This document shows, piece after piece, positions 12,514 through 24,000 of a stretch of DNA of 64,000 nt (position 1 is its first letter; each line of letters begins with the position of its first letter). The DNA comes from Neofusicoccum parvum (Eukaryota; Ascomycota; Dothideomycetes; Botryosphaeriales; Botryosphaeriaceae): positions 1,922,001-1,986,000 of the forward strand of contig CP087206.1 in NCBI GenBank assembly GCA_020912385.1. Direction: 5' to 3'. The notes below the pieces were generated by a model. That model was given only the letters and a program-made list of their open reading frames with translations, made no database searches and was not told the origin of the DNA. The position numbers and the translations under genes were made by a program.

Positions 12514-12526
12514 TCAACTCGCTAAC
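12514..12526 (+). repeat. Right target-site duplication of LINE copy 1
   Basis: TCAACTCGCTAAC directly follows the (TCAAC)n tail and matches 10472-10484. Confidence 0.7.
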
Positions 12527-12665
12527 TTATCCAGGTATCCCGAATTGAACTCCTGCCTCGCAGACCTCCCGTTGGATATCCAACTACCAATGAATCCCCT
12601 CCTCCATCCCTGTAACGCCGCACCCTACCAATGCACAGCCCCTCACCCTCACCTTCCCCCACCCC

Positions 12666-14960
12666 TCAGCAAATCCTATCCTCCGGCGGCCGCCACGGCA
12701 CGCCCAAATGCGCAAAAATCCTCCTCTCGTCCCTCCCCTCCACCAACTCGCCCTCCGTGATCTTCTCCCTGCCCCTCCCCCTCATCACGTCCTTGTACAA
12801 CCCCCGCTGATTCAACCGCATCTCCTTCCTCGACGCCAGCAGCCTGATGCTCCGGTTGAAGATGTCGTTCCCGGTGAAGTAGATTAGCGCCGCGCCCAGC
12901 TGCGCGCCCGGTACGAGCAGCAGGTCGATGCGGCGCCAGACCTCCGGTCCGTCGTCGTGCGGAAGCGCCGACGCGCCGTGCCACTTGGTGCCGTAGCCGC
13001 CGTCGCCGCGGGCGTGCGACGCGAGGGCGACCTTGAGGAAGCCGGCGCGCGTCAGCTGCGGGACGAGCTCGTCGAAGACGACGGCCTGGAGGCGGGTGAG
13101 GCCGGCGGCCGGGCACGAGATGAGGATGTCGATGTCGCCGCTGGAGGCGGCGCCGCGGCGGTAGGAGCCGCTGACGGTGGCGGTGAAGGCCGGGTCGATG
13201 GCGGCGAGGGCGGTTGCGACGGTGGTGTAGTGCTCGGTGACCTCGGCGCGCGGGATGCGGCTGTTGAAGTCGGAGTAGTGCGCGAGTCCGACTTTTTGCG
13301 TGGGAGAGAGGGGTACGTTGTGCGTTGTGAGGTCGTCGAGCGTGTGGAGGCCGGCCATGACCCACCTGCTGGCTTTTGAGAGGCCGACGCCATAGATCTT
13401 GAGGAACGTCTGGAGGGCTTCATCTCCCGGCTCGAGTCGTGCGTTATCGAGACGGCGGAGGCGGTCTGTCCAGACGATCTCTTCGATCTTCGCTGCCAGG
13501 CGGGTGCCGACAAAGGGAAGCTGGGAGGCTTCCTCCTTGGTGATAATCTTATGGTTCTGCTTGCGTAAGGTTGATATAGCCCTGCGGTATGCGCGCGAAC
13601 GCCATTCGTCCTTCGTTTGCTCGTAGTAATCTCCCATCTCTGTTAGTATCTCGATGGTGCGAGCATTGGGGTTTGTGTCTTTGGTCTTCCCATCATTCTT
13701 GTTCATGCATTGGAATTGTTCAGAAGAGCCGGCGTGCTGGCCAAAACTTCTTTTCGCAGCTTTCTTCGGCCGCTCGTCTTCTGTATCTGTATCTTCTTCG
13801 AGGTCGCTTGTTTGTGGTGAGGAGTCGTCTTCAATGTCAAACGGAAGATGCTCCGTGTGCTTCGTCCCTGCGATAATCTCTTCCAATGCATCGTTGTAAG
13901 GCCCCGGTGTTGACTTCTCCACACCTTGATCCAAATCGTCATCTTTCTCAGATCCATGACCTGCGGGTTCCTGTATATCTCCACTGCCGCTCTCCTCCGA
14001 CTCAACTGGCGTCGTTGACTGAGCAAGCATGACATCCTTCTTCACCGGCTTCAGTTGAGGCGACTGCGCCTCCTGTGCGCCGGACTCCTTCTCATCATCT
14101 CCGAAATCCTTCTTCTCCTCCTCCTCCTCCTCCTCCTCCTCCTCCTCCTCCTCCTCCACCACCACATACCCCTTCACCCGATACTGCGGCTGCTTGTGGT
14201 CAACCAGAAACCTCCAGCTAATGCAATCCGCCGGCCAATTCTCATTCACAACGGCCACACCCCCCGGCATCGCATCAAGCTTGAGATAGCTCTTCAAATC
14301 CCCAAACTCAACGCCCTTGTCCACAACCACATGCGTCACTTGCTCACACCACTGGACAACCCACGTCCCGCCGTACTCCAGCACCTTCGTGATGCGCATC
14401 CGGCGGGCGGTGTTGGTGTCGTTGTTGGGGAAGAAGAAGAAGACGAGGTCGCGGAAGACGCGCTTGCCCTCGGCGACGAGCTTGATCTTGCTGTCCTTTT
14501 TGTTGCGCTTGCCCGGGGCGCGGGGCAGCTGGGCGAGCTGGGCTAGGGTTGGCTTTGGGGCGCTTGTGCTGGCGGACATGGTTTCGTGGGATGGCGGTGG
14601 CACGGGTGAGGATGCGAACTTGGTTGGTGTTTCTGGGACGTCCTGAGATTCTTTTGGGGTGTCTGATTTGGTGTTTCCGGGTGAGGGAGCGGAGAGGGTC
14701 CGTCCAAGTGGCGGGCGAGCTTGGCGCAATTCGGGCACCCGGCGAGGTGATGGTGATCCTGAAAAGGTGTTGACGAGGCGAGGTTGTTGCGACGGCGGTA
14801 GTCGAGATGGGGCTGTTTGAGGGCGCGAGGAATTCAATGCCTGCCGAGATGCGAGTCGACCTTTGTCTGGTTGCTGGTCGTCCTCGCCCTCATCCAATGC
14901 AGAGAGAGTGTTGAAGAACTGCGCCTTCCCAGGAAATGTCCGGCTTTGTTCCTTCACCAT
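12666..14960 (-). CDS. Family X DNA polymerase (Pol lambda / Pol4 type)
   Basis: Single exon of 764 aa from the ATG at 14960. A disordered Ser/Pro-rich N-terminus is followed by a BRCT domain (RVFRDLVFFFF, WVVQWCEQVTHVVVDK, NENWPADCISWRFLVDHK), an acidic linker with a run of 15 Glu, the 8-kDa lyase domain (EWRSRAYRRAISTLRK, EEASQLPFVGTRLAAKIEEI), the helix-hairpin-helix region (FLKIYGVGLSKASRWV), and the palm/thumb. Palm residues include GSYRRG, the metal-binding GDIDILI, the third acidic strand WRRIDLLLVP, and the steric region YFTGNDIFNRSIRLLA. The family fills short gaps in base-excision repair and end joining in the nucleus. Length and domain order match fungal Pol lambda-like enzymes. 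The polyglutamate tract comes from a GAG microsatellite and may vary in length between strains. Confidence 0.93.
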   Translation of the reverse strand: MVKEQSRTFPGKAQFFNTLSALDEGEDDQQPDKGRLASRQALNSSRPQTAPSRLPPSQQPRLVNTFSGSPSPRRVPELRQARPPLGRTLSAPSPGNTKSDTPKESQDVPETPTKFASSPVPPPSHETMSASTSAPKPTLAQLAQLPRAPGKRNKKDSKIKLVAEGKRVFRDLVFFFFPNNDTNTARRMRITKVLEYGGTWVVQWCEQVTHVVVDKGVEFGDLKSYLKLDAMPGGVAVVNENWPADCISWRFLVDHKQPQYRVKGYVVVEEEEEEEEEEEEEEKKDFGDDEKESGAQEAQSPQLKPVKKDVMLAQSTTPVESEESGSGDIQEPAGHGSEKDDDLDQGVEKSTPGPYNDALEEIIAGTKHTEHLPFDIEDDSSPQTSDLEEDTDTEDERPKKAAKRSFGQHAGSSEQFQCMNKNDGKTKDTNPNARTIEILTEMGDYYEQTKDEWRSRAYRRAISTLRKQNHKIITKEEASQLPFVGTRLAAKIEEIVWTDRLRRLDNARLEPGDEALQTFLKIYGVGLSKASRWVMAGLHTLDDLTTHNVPLSPTQKVGLAHYSDFNSRIPRAEVTEHYTTVATALAAIDPAFTATVSGSYRRGAASSGDIDILISCPAAGLTRLQAVVFDELVPQLTRAGFLKVALASHARGDGGYGTKWHGASALPHDDGPEVWRRIDLLLVPGAQLGAALIYFTGNDIFNRSIRLLASRKEMRLNQRGLYKDVMRGRGREKITEGELVEGRDERRIFAHLGVPWRPPEDRIC
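14113..14158. repeat. (TCC)n microsatellite coding polyglutamate
   Basis: About 15 TCC triplets, read on the minus strand as GAG codons in the linker between the BRCT and catalytic domains of the polymerase. Confidence 0.9.
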
Positions 14961-15458
14961 GGCTGGAGGATGTGGCTGTCTCCATAGGCAACAATCCAGC
15001 TGGCGGAGGCGGTTTGCGCGGTCTGGTGAGCATTAGGAAACGTTCCACAAGGCAGCAGTGGTGATGTTCTTTGAGACCACCGAAAGGGCGCCGACAGTAA
15101 GCACAAACGGCAATCACGTGTAGCCGCTGACGTCAGTGCACTAAATTAGCCTGAAGAAATGCATTCCGAAGAGTCACTCTGCGGGAGCCTCAAAAGCAGA
15201 TCTGCTGGTGTCTGTACTAAACATTCGTGAAAAGGCGCACGGGAAAATCCGGCGCGATTCGGCTTCTATTTAGTATGTACGCATGGCAGAACTAAACAAT
15301 GATCTCTGCCTGCCTCCTCATGCTTGTTTTTGCGTAATCTTGTCTATGCCTGATCTTTCTTCCATGCCGTCTTTCTATACGTCTTCCGCTTCAAGCCATA
15401 ATGCTAGACGTAAGTCATCAAAAATCAACATTTCGCCCATCCACTCATATGTCCCTCC
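14961..15458. other. Intergenic between polymerase start and HAD gene stop
   Basis: About 500 bp, presumably the promoter of the polymerase gene and the 3' region of the HAD gene. No further gene seen. Confidence 0.5.
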
Positions 15459-16483
15459 TCAAACCACCTGAATCCCAAACTCCTTGTATGGGAAATCCAC
15501 CAACGTCTCCAAAAACCTGCCGTACCCATCCCCAATCTCCCCGGGCGCACCATGCCTCCTCACTGTCCCCGTCGTTTTCTCTACCACCTGCTCGTTCATC
15601 TCCGCCAACCTCTCCCCCTCATCTTCCTTATGCTCCCCCGTCAACCCCGCCAGCACCTCCTCCTCCCTCCCCCAATACTCCTCCCTCAGCCCCGGATGAG
15701 GGCACCAAACCACCTGCATCCCCGCCCGCCTCCCCGCCTCCACGCCCGGCACGCTGTCCTCAAACACCAAGCACTCCTCCGGCCGGATCAGCTCCTCCTC
15801 GCTCGCCCCCTCCTCGCGCCTCAGCCGCTCATTCACCGTCTTCAGCGCCAGCAGGTAGATATCCGGCGCGGGCTTCCCCCTGCCCTTCCCGATCCGCGCA
15901 TCGTCGCCCAGCACCCGGCACTCCTCCGGAAAAACCTCAAACAGCTCCTTCAGATGCGTCGTCTTCAGCCTGTAGTTCGCGGCGTGGCTGCTCGTCGCCA
16001 GCGCAACCTTCACCTTCCCCGCCGTCCGCCCGCTCAGCGTTGCCAGCAGCGCCTCCACGCCCGGCAGCGGCCTGCAGCCCGGGAACAGCTCCTTCTGGAT
16101 CTCGGCCAGCTGCGCCGAATACTCGGCCTGCGTGATGGGCAGCCGCGCCCACTCGCTGAAGATGCGGTGCGCCTCCGGGCCGGGCCGCCCTTGAAGCTGC
16201 GCCTTGATGTTCCACGGCAGGTCGGGCCGGCCGTGCTCGCGCAGCACGCGGTTGGTGGCGATGGTGTAGAGGTCCTCGCTGTCGATCAGGAGGCCGTCCA
16301 TGTCGAACAGGCAGGCGCGGATGGCGGGGAGTCTGCTGGCGGGGAGTGGTCAGTGGTGTGCATGTCAGGCGATCGCGGAGGATCTTTTTTTTTTTTGTTT
16401 GGAGTTGTGGATAGGGTTGATGGTGTTCTTCTCCGGTCAATGGCGGCGAGAGAGGTCGAGACGTACTTGTTCTGAGCTGCCAT
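15459..16483 (-). CDS. HAD-superfamily phosphatase (HDHD1/GS1-like)
   Basis: Two exons: 16483..16467 and 16332..15459, 296 aa, with one 134-nt intron after the fifth codon (GTACGT donor, CAG acceptor). The intron restores the upstream half of motif I, giving RACLFDMDGLLIDSED with the nucleophile Asp and acid/base Asp. Motif II is in VALATSSHAANY, motif III lysine in GKGRGKPAPDIYLLAL, motif IV in CLVFEDSVPGVEAGRRAG. The insert between motifs I and II forms the helical C1 cap. Relatives include yeast GS1-like proteins and human HDHD1, which act on small phosphorylated metabolites such as pseudouridine or sugar phosphates; the substrate here cannot be told. The C-terminus is about 50 residues longer than the compact family core. 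Confidence 0.9.
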
Positions 16484-17130
16484 GGTGATTGAGGGTGGAG
16501 AGCAGCGAGTTCGCGCGTGGTGAGGAAGTGAGAGGTGTGGAGTGAAGATGCGCGGCGACGGCGCGACGTGGGGTTGGATCTGGCGCGGGGCTGCAGGACA
16601 TGACTCGGGCACCGCTCCTCGGCCGCGATCACAGCCCACCTACCCGGCATCACTCTCTCCACATCACAACCCTGCAGCACATCAGACCCTGTCTAGGCAG
16701 GAGCAGCAGCAACACCTCATGTCCGCGTCTATTCGAATAAAACTGTCGATGATGTCGTATCCTACATCTATCCGTGGTCGCGTATTCCCGTGATACTGCA
16801 TACAAAAGAAGAGAGCAACCTAGCAACAGGCAAAAGCAAACTGATGACTGATCCACCACTCCACGCACGCCTTCGCTGAGCACTTAAAGCAAACTGTCAT
16901 GTCTGGCGCCGTGGCGGGTATCCAGCATGTCAGAGAGATAGAGAGATAGAGAGCCACGCCACGCCCGAAGCCAGAGCCAAAGCCACTCACTCCTCCTGCA
17001 AAGAAATCCTCCCAGAAAGACGCCGTTTCTCTCCGTGAAATGCCCGCTGAGAAAACAAGGAAACTGTAAAATGATGCAGGAACACAAGCAAGAAGGAAAA
17101 TGCAAAGATGCGAAAATGTCTACCGGGAAA
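16484..17130. other. Intergenic, HAD promoter side and 3' side of the BED/Zn2Cys6 gene
   Basis: About 650 bp containing short GATA-rich repeats (16935-16955) and no coding sequence that can be supported. Confidence 0.5.
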
Positions 17131-20100
17131 TTAGGGCACCAGCCGTCCGGTGCCCTCGACGATGCCGTTGTGCACGAGAATCTTGCTGACGTAGAAGCAC
17201 TCCCACTCGCGCGGCTCGATGCCGTGGAATGGAGCATTGCGCCGCTCTGCAAGGTACTGCGGAGTGATCTTGACCTCGGAAAACCACTCCTTGGCCAGCG
17301 CGTCTGACTTGGGGTTAATCGTGGCATTAGTTGTCTGATTGTTTGTCATGTTGTCGATGGGCACAACAATGTTTGTGATGGGCTCAGTAGTCGTCTTGGG
17401 AGGGACGCCACGCATCTTCAACAGCATGTGCAGTATGTCGCTGAACCGCTCTCCTTGCTGACTGTACGACGCCGGTGGCTTGTCAAGAGGCCATCGGTTG
17501 GGGTGCGGTTGCGAAAAGAGCGCATTGACAGCATCGGATGCTGCTTGCACAAGTGGACCAGCATCCTGCTGAGGCGGAACATCAGTCATAGTGACGTTAT
17601 GATCCACATTGTTTGTAGCATTCTCAGCAGCACTTGCAGCTGCGTCTGCTGCATTTGCTGCATTGATGCTATTCTCCAGCTGAGTCCTGAGGTCCGGCGG
17701 TGGGACACTGTACATGCGAGCCGGGACTTGTGCCGGGTTCTCCCATCTCTTGAATAGCCAGCACATGCGCTCAACACAAGCCAGAAGAATCATGGAGACC
17801 AGGAAAGTCTCGAATGGGTTGGCTTGTTGACGTTGGAGAAGACGTCTCTCCAAATCGTTCATGACGAACTTGCTGAGGTTGGCAGCACGCTTTTCCATCG
17901 CCCCGAGTATTTGTGCATCAATCAGCTTGTACGACTCCGACCGTGCGCCGGGTTCGATGGGGAAACGAGAAGCGTGCGACACCGACTCCAGGTCCTGCTG
18001 GGTGAGGATGACTGGGTCCTTGTAGGGTGGTTGCGTGTGGTTGAAGAAGAGCTGGAACTTTAGAGTCGGTTCGGCCAAGATTCTGGTTGCCACCCAAAGC
18101 TCCAGTACCTTCGACAGAAGGCTCTCCTTGCTCTCGATACCCTCCTTGTTCTCCACACTCAGGCGATGTGCCATCACGAGCGTAGGTTTCATAAATGGCG
18201 ATGTCTCCGCCTCGTAGATCGTAGGTCCAATGCGCTTCATGTACGACTCCAGCTTCCCACCAATATCCTCGACGTCAGGGTCGATGATCTCTACGTCTTG
18301 CATGCTCTCCATAGACAAGCCTGAAGCAACCAGTTGCGGGTCGATGGGGGCGTTAACACCCCTGAGGGCCTTGAGCGTGGTGAACGTCGTGTACATCGTA
18401 GGCTCAATGTCCACTAGTCGGGCCTCTATTCTCCCGGGTATGTGTTCGAAGTGCATATTTGCCTTGGCGGAACTGATGGAGTGGAAGGCTAGTACGGAGT
18501 GAAGGCCTGCGGAGTAGAGATTGAATTCTTCCGCAATACGGGTGCGGATGCATGGGTGCTTCCACAGCCTCGCGCTCTCGACGTTCTGGCATGTGCTGCA
18601 AGGACTTTCGCCGGAGCACTAGGAACAAATCAACAGGATTGCAAGCAGGTCGGAACATGTAGAACGTACTGGCTTCTTCAGCATGCGGCACCTAATGCAG
18701 GCGCCGCGCTTCCTAACCTCCTGAACTTCCTTGCGTCGGGAGTCGGAGAACCGACCTCTGACCTTCGGCTTCGCCGGCTTAGGATTCATGCTGAAATCAG
18801 TGGTGAAATGCGCCTGCTGGCCATTTGGGTTTATTGCTATTGGCCTGTGGTAAGTTGCAGAGCCACCGGCAGTCGGTGAGGGGCTGTGGGGTTCGGAGTG
18901 ATCTCGGGTAGCATCTTGCAGTTGCAGGACTGGGTCGATGGAAGCCCAGATCCCGGTCAGACGCCCCTGCTGGTGGTGAGAAGGATCGTTGGCGCCGGTG
19001 GGTTGTTCCATAGAGTGGTTTGCATTGGGCATGTTGGCGCGCAACTCTTCGGCAGCTGACGCAGCCATGACCAAGGGTGAAGGGTGTGGAGGTGCCGTGG
19101 CGGGCGCAGCCGAGGAAGCGGGCGGAAGAGAAGAGTTGGGCGGCGTTGATGCCGGGACCGGCGGTATCGGAAGGCCGACTTGGGCGGTGCCGGTTGGTAG
19201 GTGCTCGTACTGGTAAATGGACTGCGGTGGCTGTCCGCTCGATGCTTCGGGAGTGTGTGCTGCGAGAATCAAGTTAGCACGGTCCCTTTGGTGTTGGCAA
19301 TTTTGCACGTTGGACAGAAGAGGAAGCTGATCCGGCGAGCTTGATGCGACGTCGAAGCATTCACCCGGACAGGCACACAGCCACAGCGGGAATGTGACCG
19401 CGAGCTCGTGGTGCAGCTGGCTTGACGGAGCATCCGGGCGAATGCTTTCGGGGCTGGCGCATGATTGGCCGGACGCGCTCGCTCCCACATGCATGCAGAC
19501 GGGAGACTGGGATTAACGCACTCGCTGCATCTACTGCGCTGCCATTGGCGTCGGCGGCAGGCTTAGGGTCGTGATCCTGCACCAGGAAATCCTCGTACAC
19601 AGGGCCAGGGTTCTGCATAGAATCGTCGCGCATAGAGCCGCGTCTCTCGGGGAGCTGCTCGGGGTCGGGCGTGGGAATGCGCTGGCCGGAAAGGTCCAGC
19701 CGCTGGCGCGACACTTCAGCGAGAGCCTCGAGGCGTGACATGCCCGCCTTGGGCGCAGCGTAGGGTAATGTCATGGGCTGGCTGGGGTTCTGCGCGCCAT
19801 TCTTCTGCGGAGTTACTTGCTGGGCAGGCCCCTGGGTGGACGAAGACGACGGCGTAGGCGGGAGATCGGGGACGGGAAGGTCATGGAATTGTAGGATTGC
19901 GCGCTGGCGATCCTGGGCCGTGAGAGCGGGACACTTCTTCACCAGATGCGCGGTCAGCGTGTCGATGCGGCCCTTCGGAAACTGCGGTGAGAGTCAGAGC
20001 GTGTGGAGTAAGCGTAGCTCGCGCGGAGGAAGCGGTGAGAGGCCTGAGAGGAACGGGCGCCGGGGCGAGGCACACCAACCTTCTCGCCGCAGGAGCGACA

Positions 20101-20187
20101 GGTGTGCTGGTAGCGGTTGCTGGCATCCTCGAGCTTGGGCCCGCGCTCGAAGAACTCGAGGATGAGCTGGTTCGGCTTGCGGCCCAT
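17131..20187 (-). CDS. Transcription factor with BED-like zinc finger and Zn2Cys6 cluster
   Basis: Four exons: 20187..20080, 19981..19522, 19259..18670 and 18618..17131, 881 aa. Exon 1 starts MGRKPNQLILEFFERG and, joined to exon 2, carries a BED-like finger: CRSCGEKFPKGRIDTLTAH followed by LVKKC. A long low-complexity Pro/Ser/Gln region follows. A basic patch (RGRFSDSRRKEVQEVRKRG) leads into the binuclear cluster CIRCRMLKKP-C, completed across the third intron by SGESPCSTCQN and a final Cys in WKHPC. The rest is an alpha-helical regulatory region (LLACVERMCWLFKRWE) of the type found in fungal regulators. Both modules bind DNA in their families, so nuclear action is inferred; target genes are unknown. 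Intron 2 is long (261 nt), but GTGCGT and CGCAG ends restore the frame. Confidence 0.85.
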
Positions 20188-21026
20188 GGCGGACAGGCCG
20201 TGGCCGCGTGTTGCGAGCTGGGAGGGCGGAGCGGCAGAATCGAGGCCACAGAGGCGGGCGCCGGGTTGGTGTGAGAGGCGGTGGCCAGGCGGTCGCCGTG
20301 GACGAGGAAACACTCCCGCCCGCCCCACGTGAGCCGTGACTAAGCCACGTACCTTGCGGTAAGGTACGGCCCGAGTAATGCGCCCGGGCCCCCTGACTCG
20401 TGTCCCGCCGCCCGCCCGCCGGCGCCCTGGATGCGGCAGGAACAGCTCAGAAAGAAGCTCCTCTTTGCGGAGTGCGCCCTGTCGGGGATTGCTCGCCTCG
20501 CGCCTCGCGCCTCGCTGCGCGCGGCTGCCGCAGCGACATGGCCCCTCCGGCCCCCGGGGCCATGCTCCGCCTTCTCTCTGCAATATTGCTTCCAACTCCC
20601 CGCCGCCCGCGCACGGCCGCCTGTCCGGATCGCAGCTGCCCTGGCCCTCGCCGCGCCCTCGCCGCGCTCCCGACCAGCCCGGCCCGTGCGGCTCGCAGCA
20701 CCGCCAACATTCGCCTCAGGAGACGCTCGCAGACACAGACTGCAGTCCAGATCTTGTATGCGTTGTTCGCTATCTACTAAGCACTACTACATGTATCGTC
20801 AAGTCACTACTATGTCGTCAAAGCTCCGCCCAGCTTCCGCCAAATGCCGCAGGCGCCTGGCTCCGTCTCGTGCCCGTGAGTTGCTCGCTGAGCCCCAATC
20901 AGTCCCAGCTTTCGACGCCTTGAACGCCATATGAGCCAGTTGCAATAATCCCAATCCCGACTATTTTTAAAAAAAACAGTTCACTTCTGCACATGTCCCA
21001 CCGCCTGATTAGGTGTGCCGCCGACT
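20188..21026. other. Intergenic, promoter region of the BED/Zn2Cys6 gene
   Basis: About 840 bp, GC-rich in its left half. Long overlapping open frames here are compositional and contain no recognisable motif. Confidence 0.5.
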
Positions 21027-24000
21027 TCACCCCACCGCCAGATGCTGCCGCTCCTGCAGCTCCCTCTCCCTCTCCCTCTCGCGCTCCCGCTCCCTCTCCC
21101 GCTCTCCCGCCTTCTTTCCCTGCGCCTTCTTCCTCCAGCTCAGGCTCAGCGACGTCGAGTCCACCACCGTGCTGGTCGTCTCTTCTTCGAACCTCTCGCT
21201 GCCCAGCGATATGATCTTCAGCGCATTGCCGAAGCCCACCGCGACGCTTCTCTTGCCCACTTTGACGATCGGCCCCGGCTTCGACACAAACAGCTGCTCG
21301 TCCTGCACCTCCTCTTCCAGGTACTCTTCGCTCATCGAGTCGCTCCGAGGGCGGGGCAATAGAGGTGCTGTGTGGAGCTCACCAGAGGCCGACAGGGTCC
21401 ATGCTTCCCACTCCTCGCTATCCGAGCTTTGACTGCTCGGGGATGCTGCGGGCATCCGATGGTAGCCATTCGCCGACACCTCGTTCACTTGGTGCCGGTT
21501 GACCGTGGACTGATCGCGGTGTTTCAACGTCCCGTTTTGGAACGGATTTGAAGATGCCGGCGTTCCTGGGAAGTAGCTTATGTCCGAAGAAGTTGACTTC
21601 ACGGGGGGCGTATCGCTGGCCGGCCGCTTTCGAATGCCGACAACCGAGGGTATGCACGTCGCTTCCCAGGCCCCTGGTGTCCTGACCCAATGGAGTGCTT
21701 CTGTGGCGTTCTCGAATCCAGAACAAGTGATCTGCTCGTCTTCTGACAGAGCTGGAGGCCGAAGGCAGATGAGTCCATTTGCCGACCCTTCTCCAGGGGC
21801 ATATGTATGCATTATGCAATCCTGCGTTTCTGAATCGGTGTATACGATCGAAAAATTGGGCACCGTCGGTGAGTGGCACCCACATATCTTCCTTTGGGAG
21901 TGTAGGATGCGGAGTGTGTGCCCCTTGATTTGGCCAGTCTGGAAGGTATGGACGACAGCACGGGTTGGGATGTCGATAAGGTCCACTCGGCACGACCGTA
22001 CTGCCGCCAGCATACATAGAGTTGGTATCGGGTACGCGTATTTGACTTTCGAATGTGTCAGGTCGGAACTTTTCCAGTCTTCGACAGCATCGAGGGTTTC
22101 GGAGGTCCATTCGCCAGAAGAGGGAAATGACAAATGGACAGCACCGGTCTTCGAGACACTGATGATCTTCGGTTGTCCCTTGATGCAGCATGATAGCGCT
22201 GCGCTGGCCAATGGCACCTCCGAAATCTGATGCGTCCATAGATGTCCGGTCCGGAAGTCGAGTTCGTAGAGCCGGCCGTCGGGTAGCACCACCAAAAGGC
22301 TCAGTCTCTCAAACTCATCGATTTGATGGAACGCAAAAGCAAAGATGCATGGTGATTGGCTCTTGATGTCAAGGATTCGGGACTTCACAAATCGACGTTC
22401 GGCTAAGCTCCACAAGGCCACCCGGCCGTAATCGGTCAAGATTGCTACCCAGTGCCCGGTATCATCTATTGCCGCTGCAACAATGGGCCATAGCGGTGGT
22501 TGCACGGCCGACGTCTGGAGGATTACGTGGGAGTATGCGTGAGTCCGGTGATCGAGGAACCAAATGGAAGTCAAACGGTCCAGACTAATTGAGACGAAAT
22601 GTCCTTGGCTGCAGGGGGCTATTTTGACGATATCCAGCTCGTGGGATTTTGGCAGGGCCCTCACTGACAGGGGCTCGTCATCTCCAAGGCCGGATTCGGT
22701 GTCCTCTTCAGGGAGTTCGTTCCAGAGTAGATAGTTCATCAGAAGCGTTACGGCCGCGATAGCAAAGACTATCGCCAAAGCAAAAGGGAAGAAATGCAGC
22801 TCTGCCAGATCACGAATCGCAACAAAGACAGATGGAACCTGGCCACCTGCCCCTCTACGATCTGCGTCCTTCATGACAACCGTCAGGGGTTCATAAACAC
22901 GAGCAATGAAACTGTGAGAACCAGGCTTCACAAAGTCTATGAGCTCTTTTGCCGAAATGTAATCCTGCATCTTCAGCCATGCCTCCGGCGTCCGGGCCTG
23001 GTTGATTGGAGGTGGAGGTGCGGGATCTAACGATGTGCTTCTGCCTGTAACTCGGAAAACCCGGAGCATGTTTAAAAGGGAAAAGGGCCTGCGATCGTAG
23101 TCGAAGAAGTGCCAGTTGAGGGCGAGAATGAATGAGACCATGGCAATTGTGCCCGCAATCCTGGTGCTGAAAGGAAGTCTGCCTTGGAGAAGAGCTCCAC
23201 CCCATGACCGGCGTTCAACCTTCGTAGACGTGCTCGATCTGCGCTGAGAGGCAAGATTGATCCTGTCGAGAGAGTCCTGGAGCTCCATTCTCCGTACATC
23301 CACGCTCAGGACCGCGACGAAGAACGTAAGATGAAACAGGAAATCAAACACTAGCGCAACTGCAGCGAATGCGCATGCAGGCGCCACACTTGGAGAGACA
23401 ACTCGAGACAAAAGCCATAAGATGAGTAGGTTTTGGGCGGTGGCTGCAAGTGCCAGGTGGCCGACATCAGCAAGAGCATTTGCGACACGCGTGACTGTCG
23501 GCATGTGCGCGGGACTCTCTAAAACGGCATTGATCAGGCGAAACCTGTTGACGATCAGCTGAATGGCCATTTTCTAGCTTCAACTCACGGCTGGATTGAA
23601 TAGTGCAGGACATGAGAAGTCCCCAACGTTCTTCACTTACATGTTTTCCAAGCCAATGACAAGCACAACAAAAGGATACGCTTCTCCAGGCACGTTGGCC
23701 AGATTTATTCTTAAGATGCCGCATATTGTGAAACTCGAGCAGATTGATATGAACATCTGCGTTTGCAGCCAATTAGCCCCGGTTCCGTGGCAGGGATGTA
23801 GAGCTTACCTGGGCAATAACTGTGCAGAATAGACCAAACACACTTTTGACGGCCTTTAGCTTTCTGAGACTAAATAAGACATAGAAAAGCATAAGCGAAT
23901 ACGCGGAGACTAAGGTCCACGCGTCGTTCATGCTGAGCGGCTGGTAACGAAACTCATAAAGCCCATTCCTGTGCGTTGACCCTGTGTCAGGATAGAAAAC

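Noticed and set aside
12481..12526. (AACTC)n as a telomere-like or independent satellite
   Set aside because: Only about five units, directly following LINE ORF2 and preceding the target-site duplication, so it is the LINE tail.
12676..13365. Long open frames, Arg/His- and Ala/Gly-rich, overlapping the polymerase gene on both strands
   Set aside because: They are GC-rich shadow frames of the family X polymerase; no domain and composition typical of antisense frames.
20378..20934. Long plus-strand open frames rich in Pro/Arg/Ala upstream of the BED/Zn2Cys6 gene
   Set aside because: Several overlapping frames are open at once because of GC-rich composition; no start context or motif favours one.
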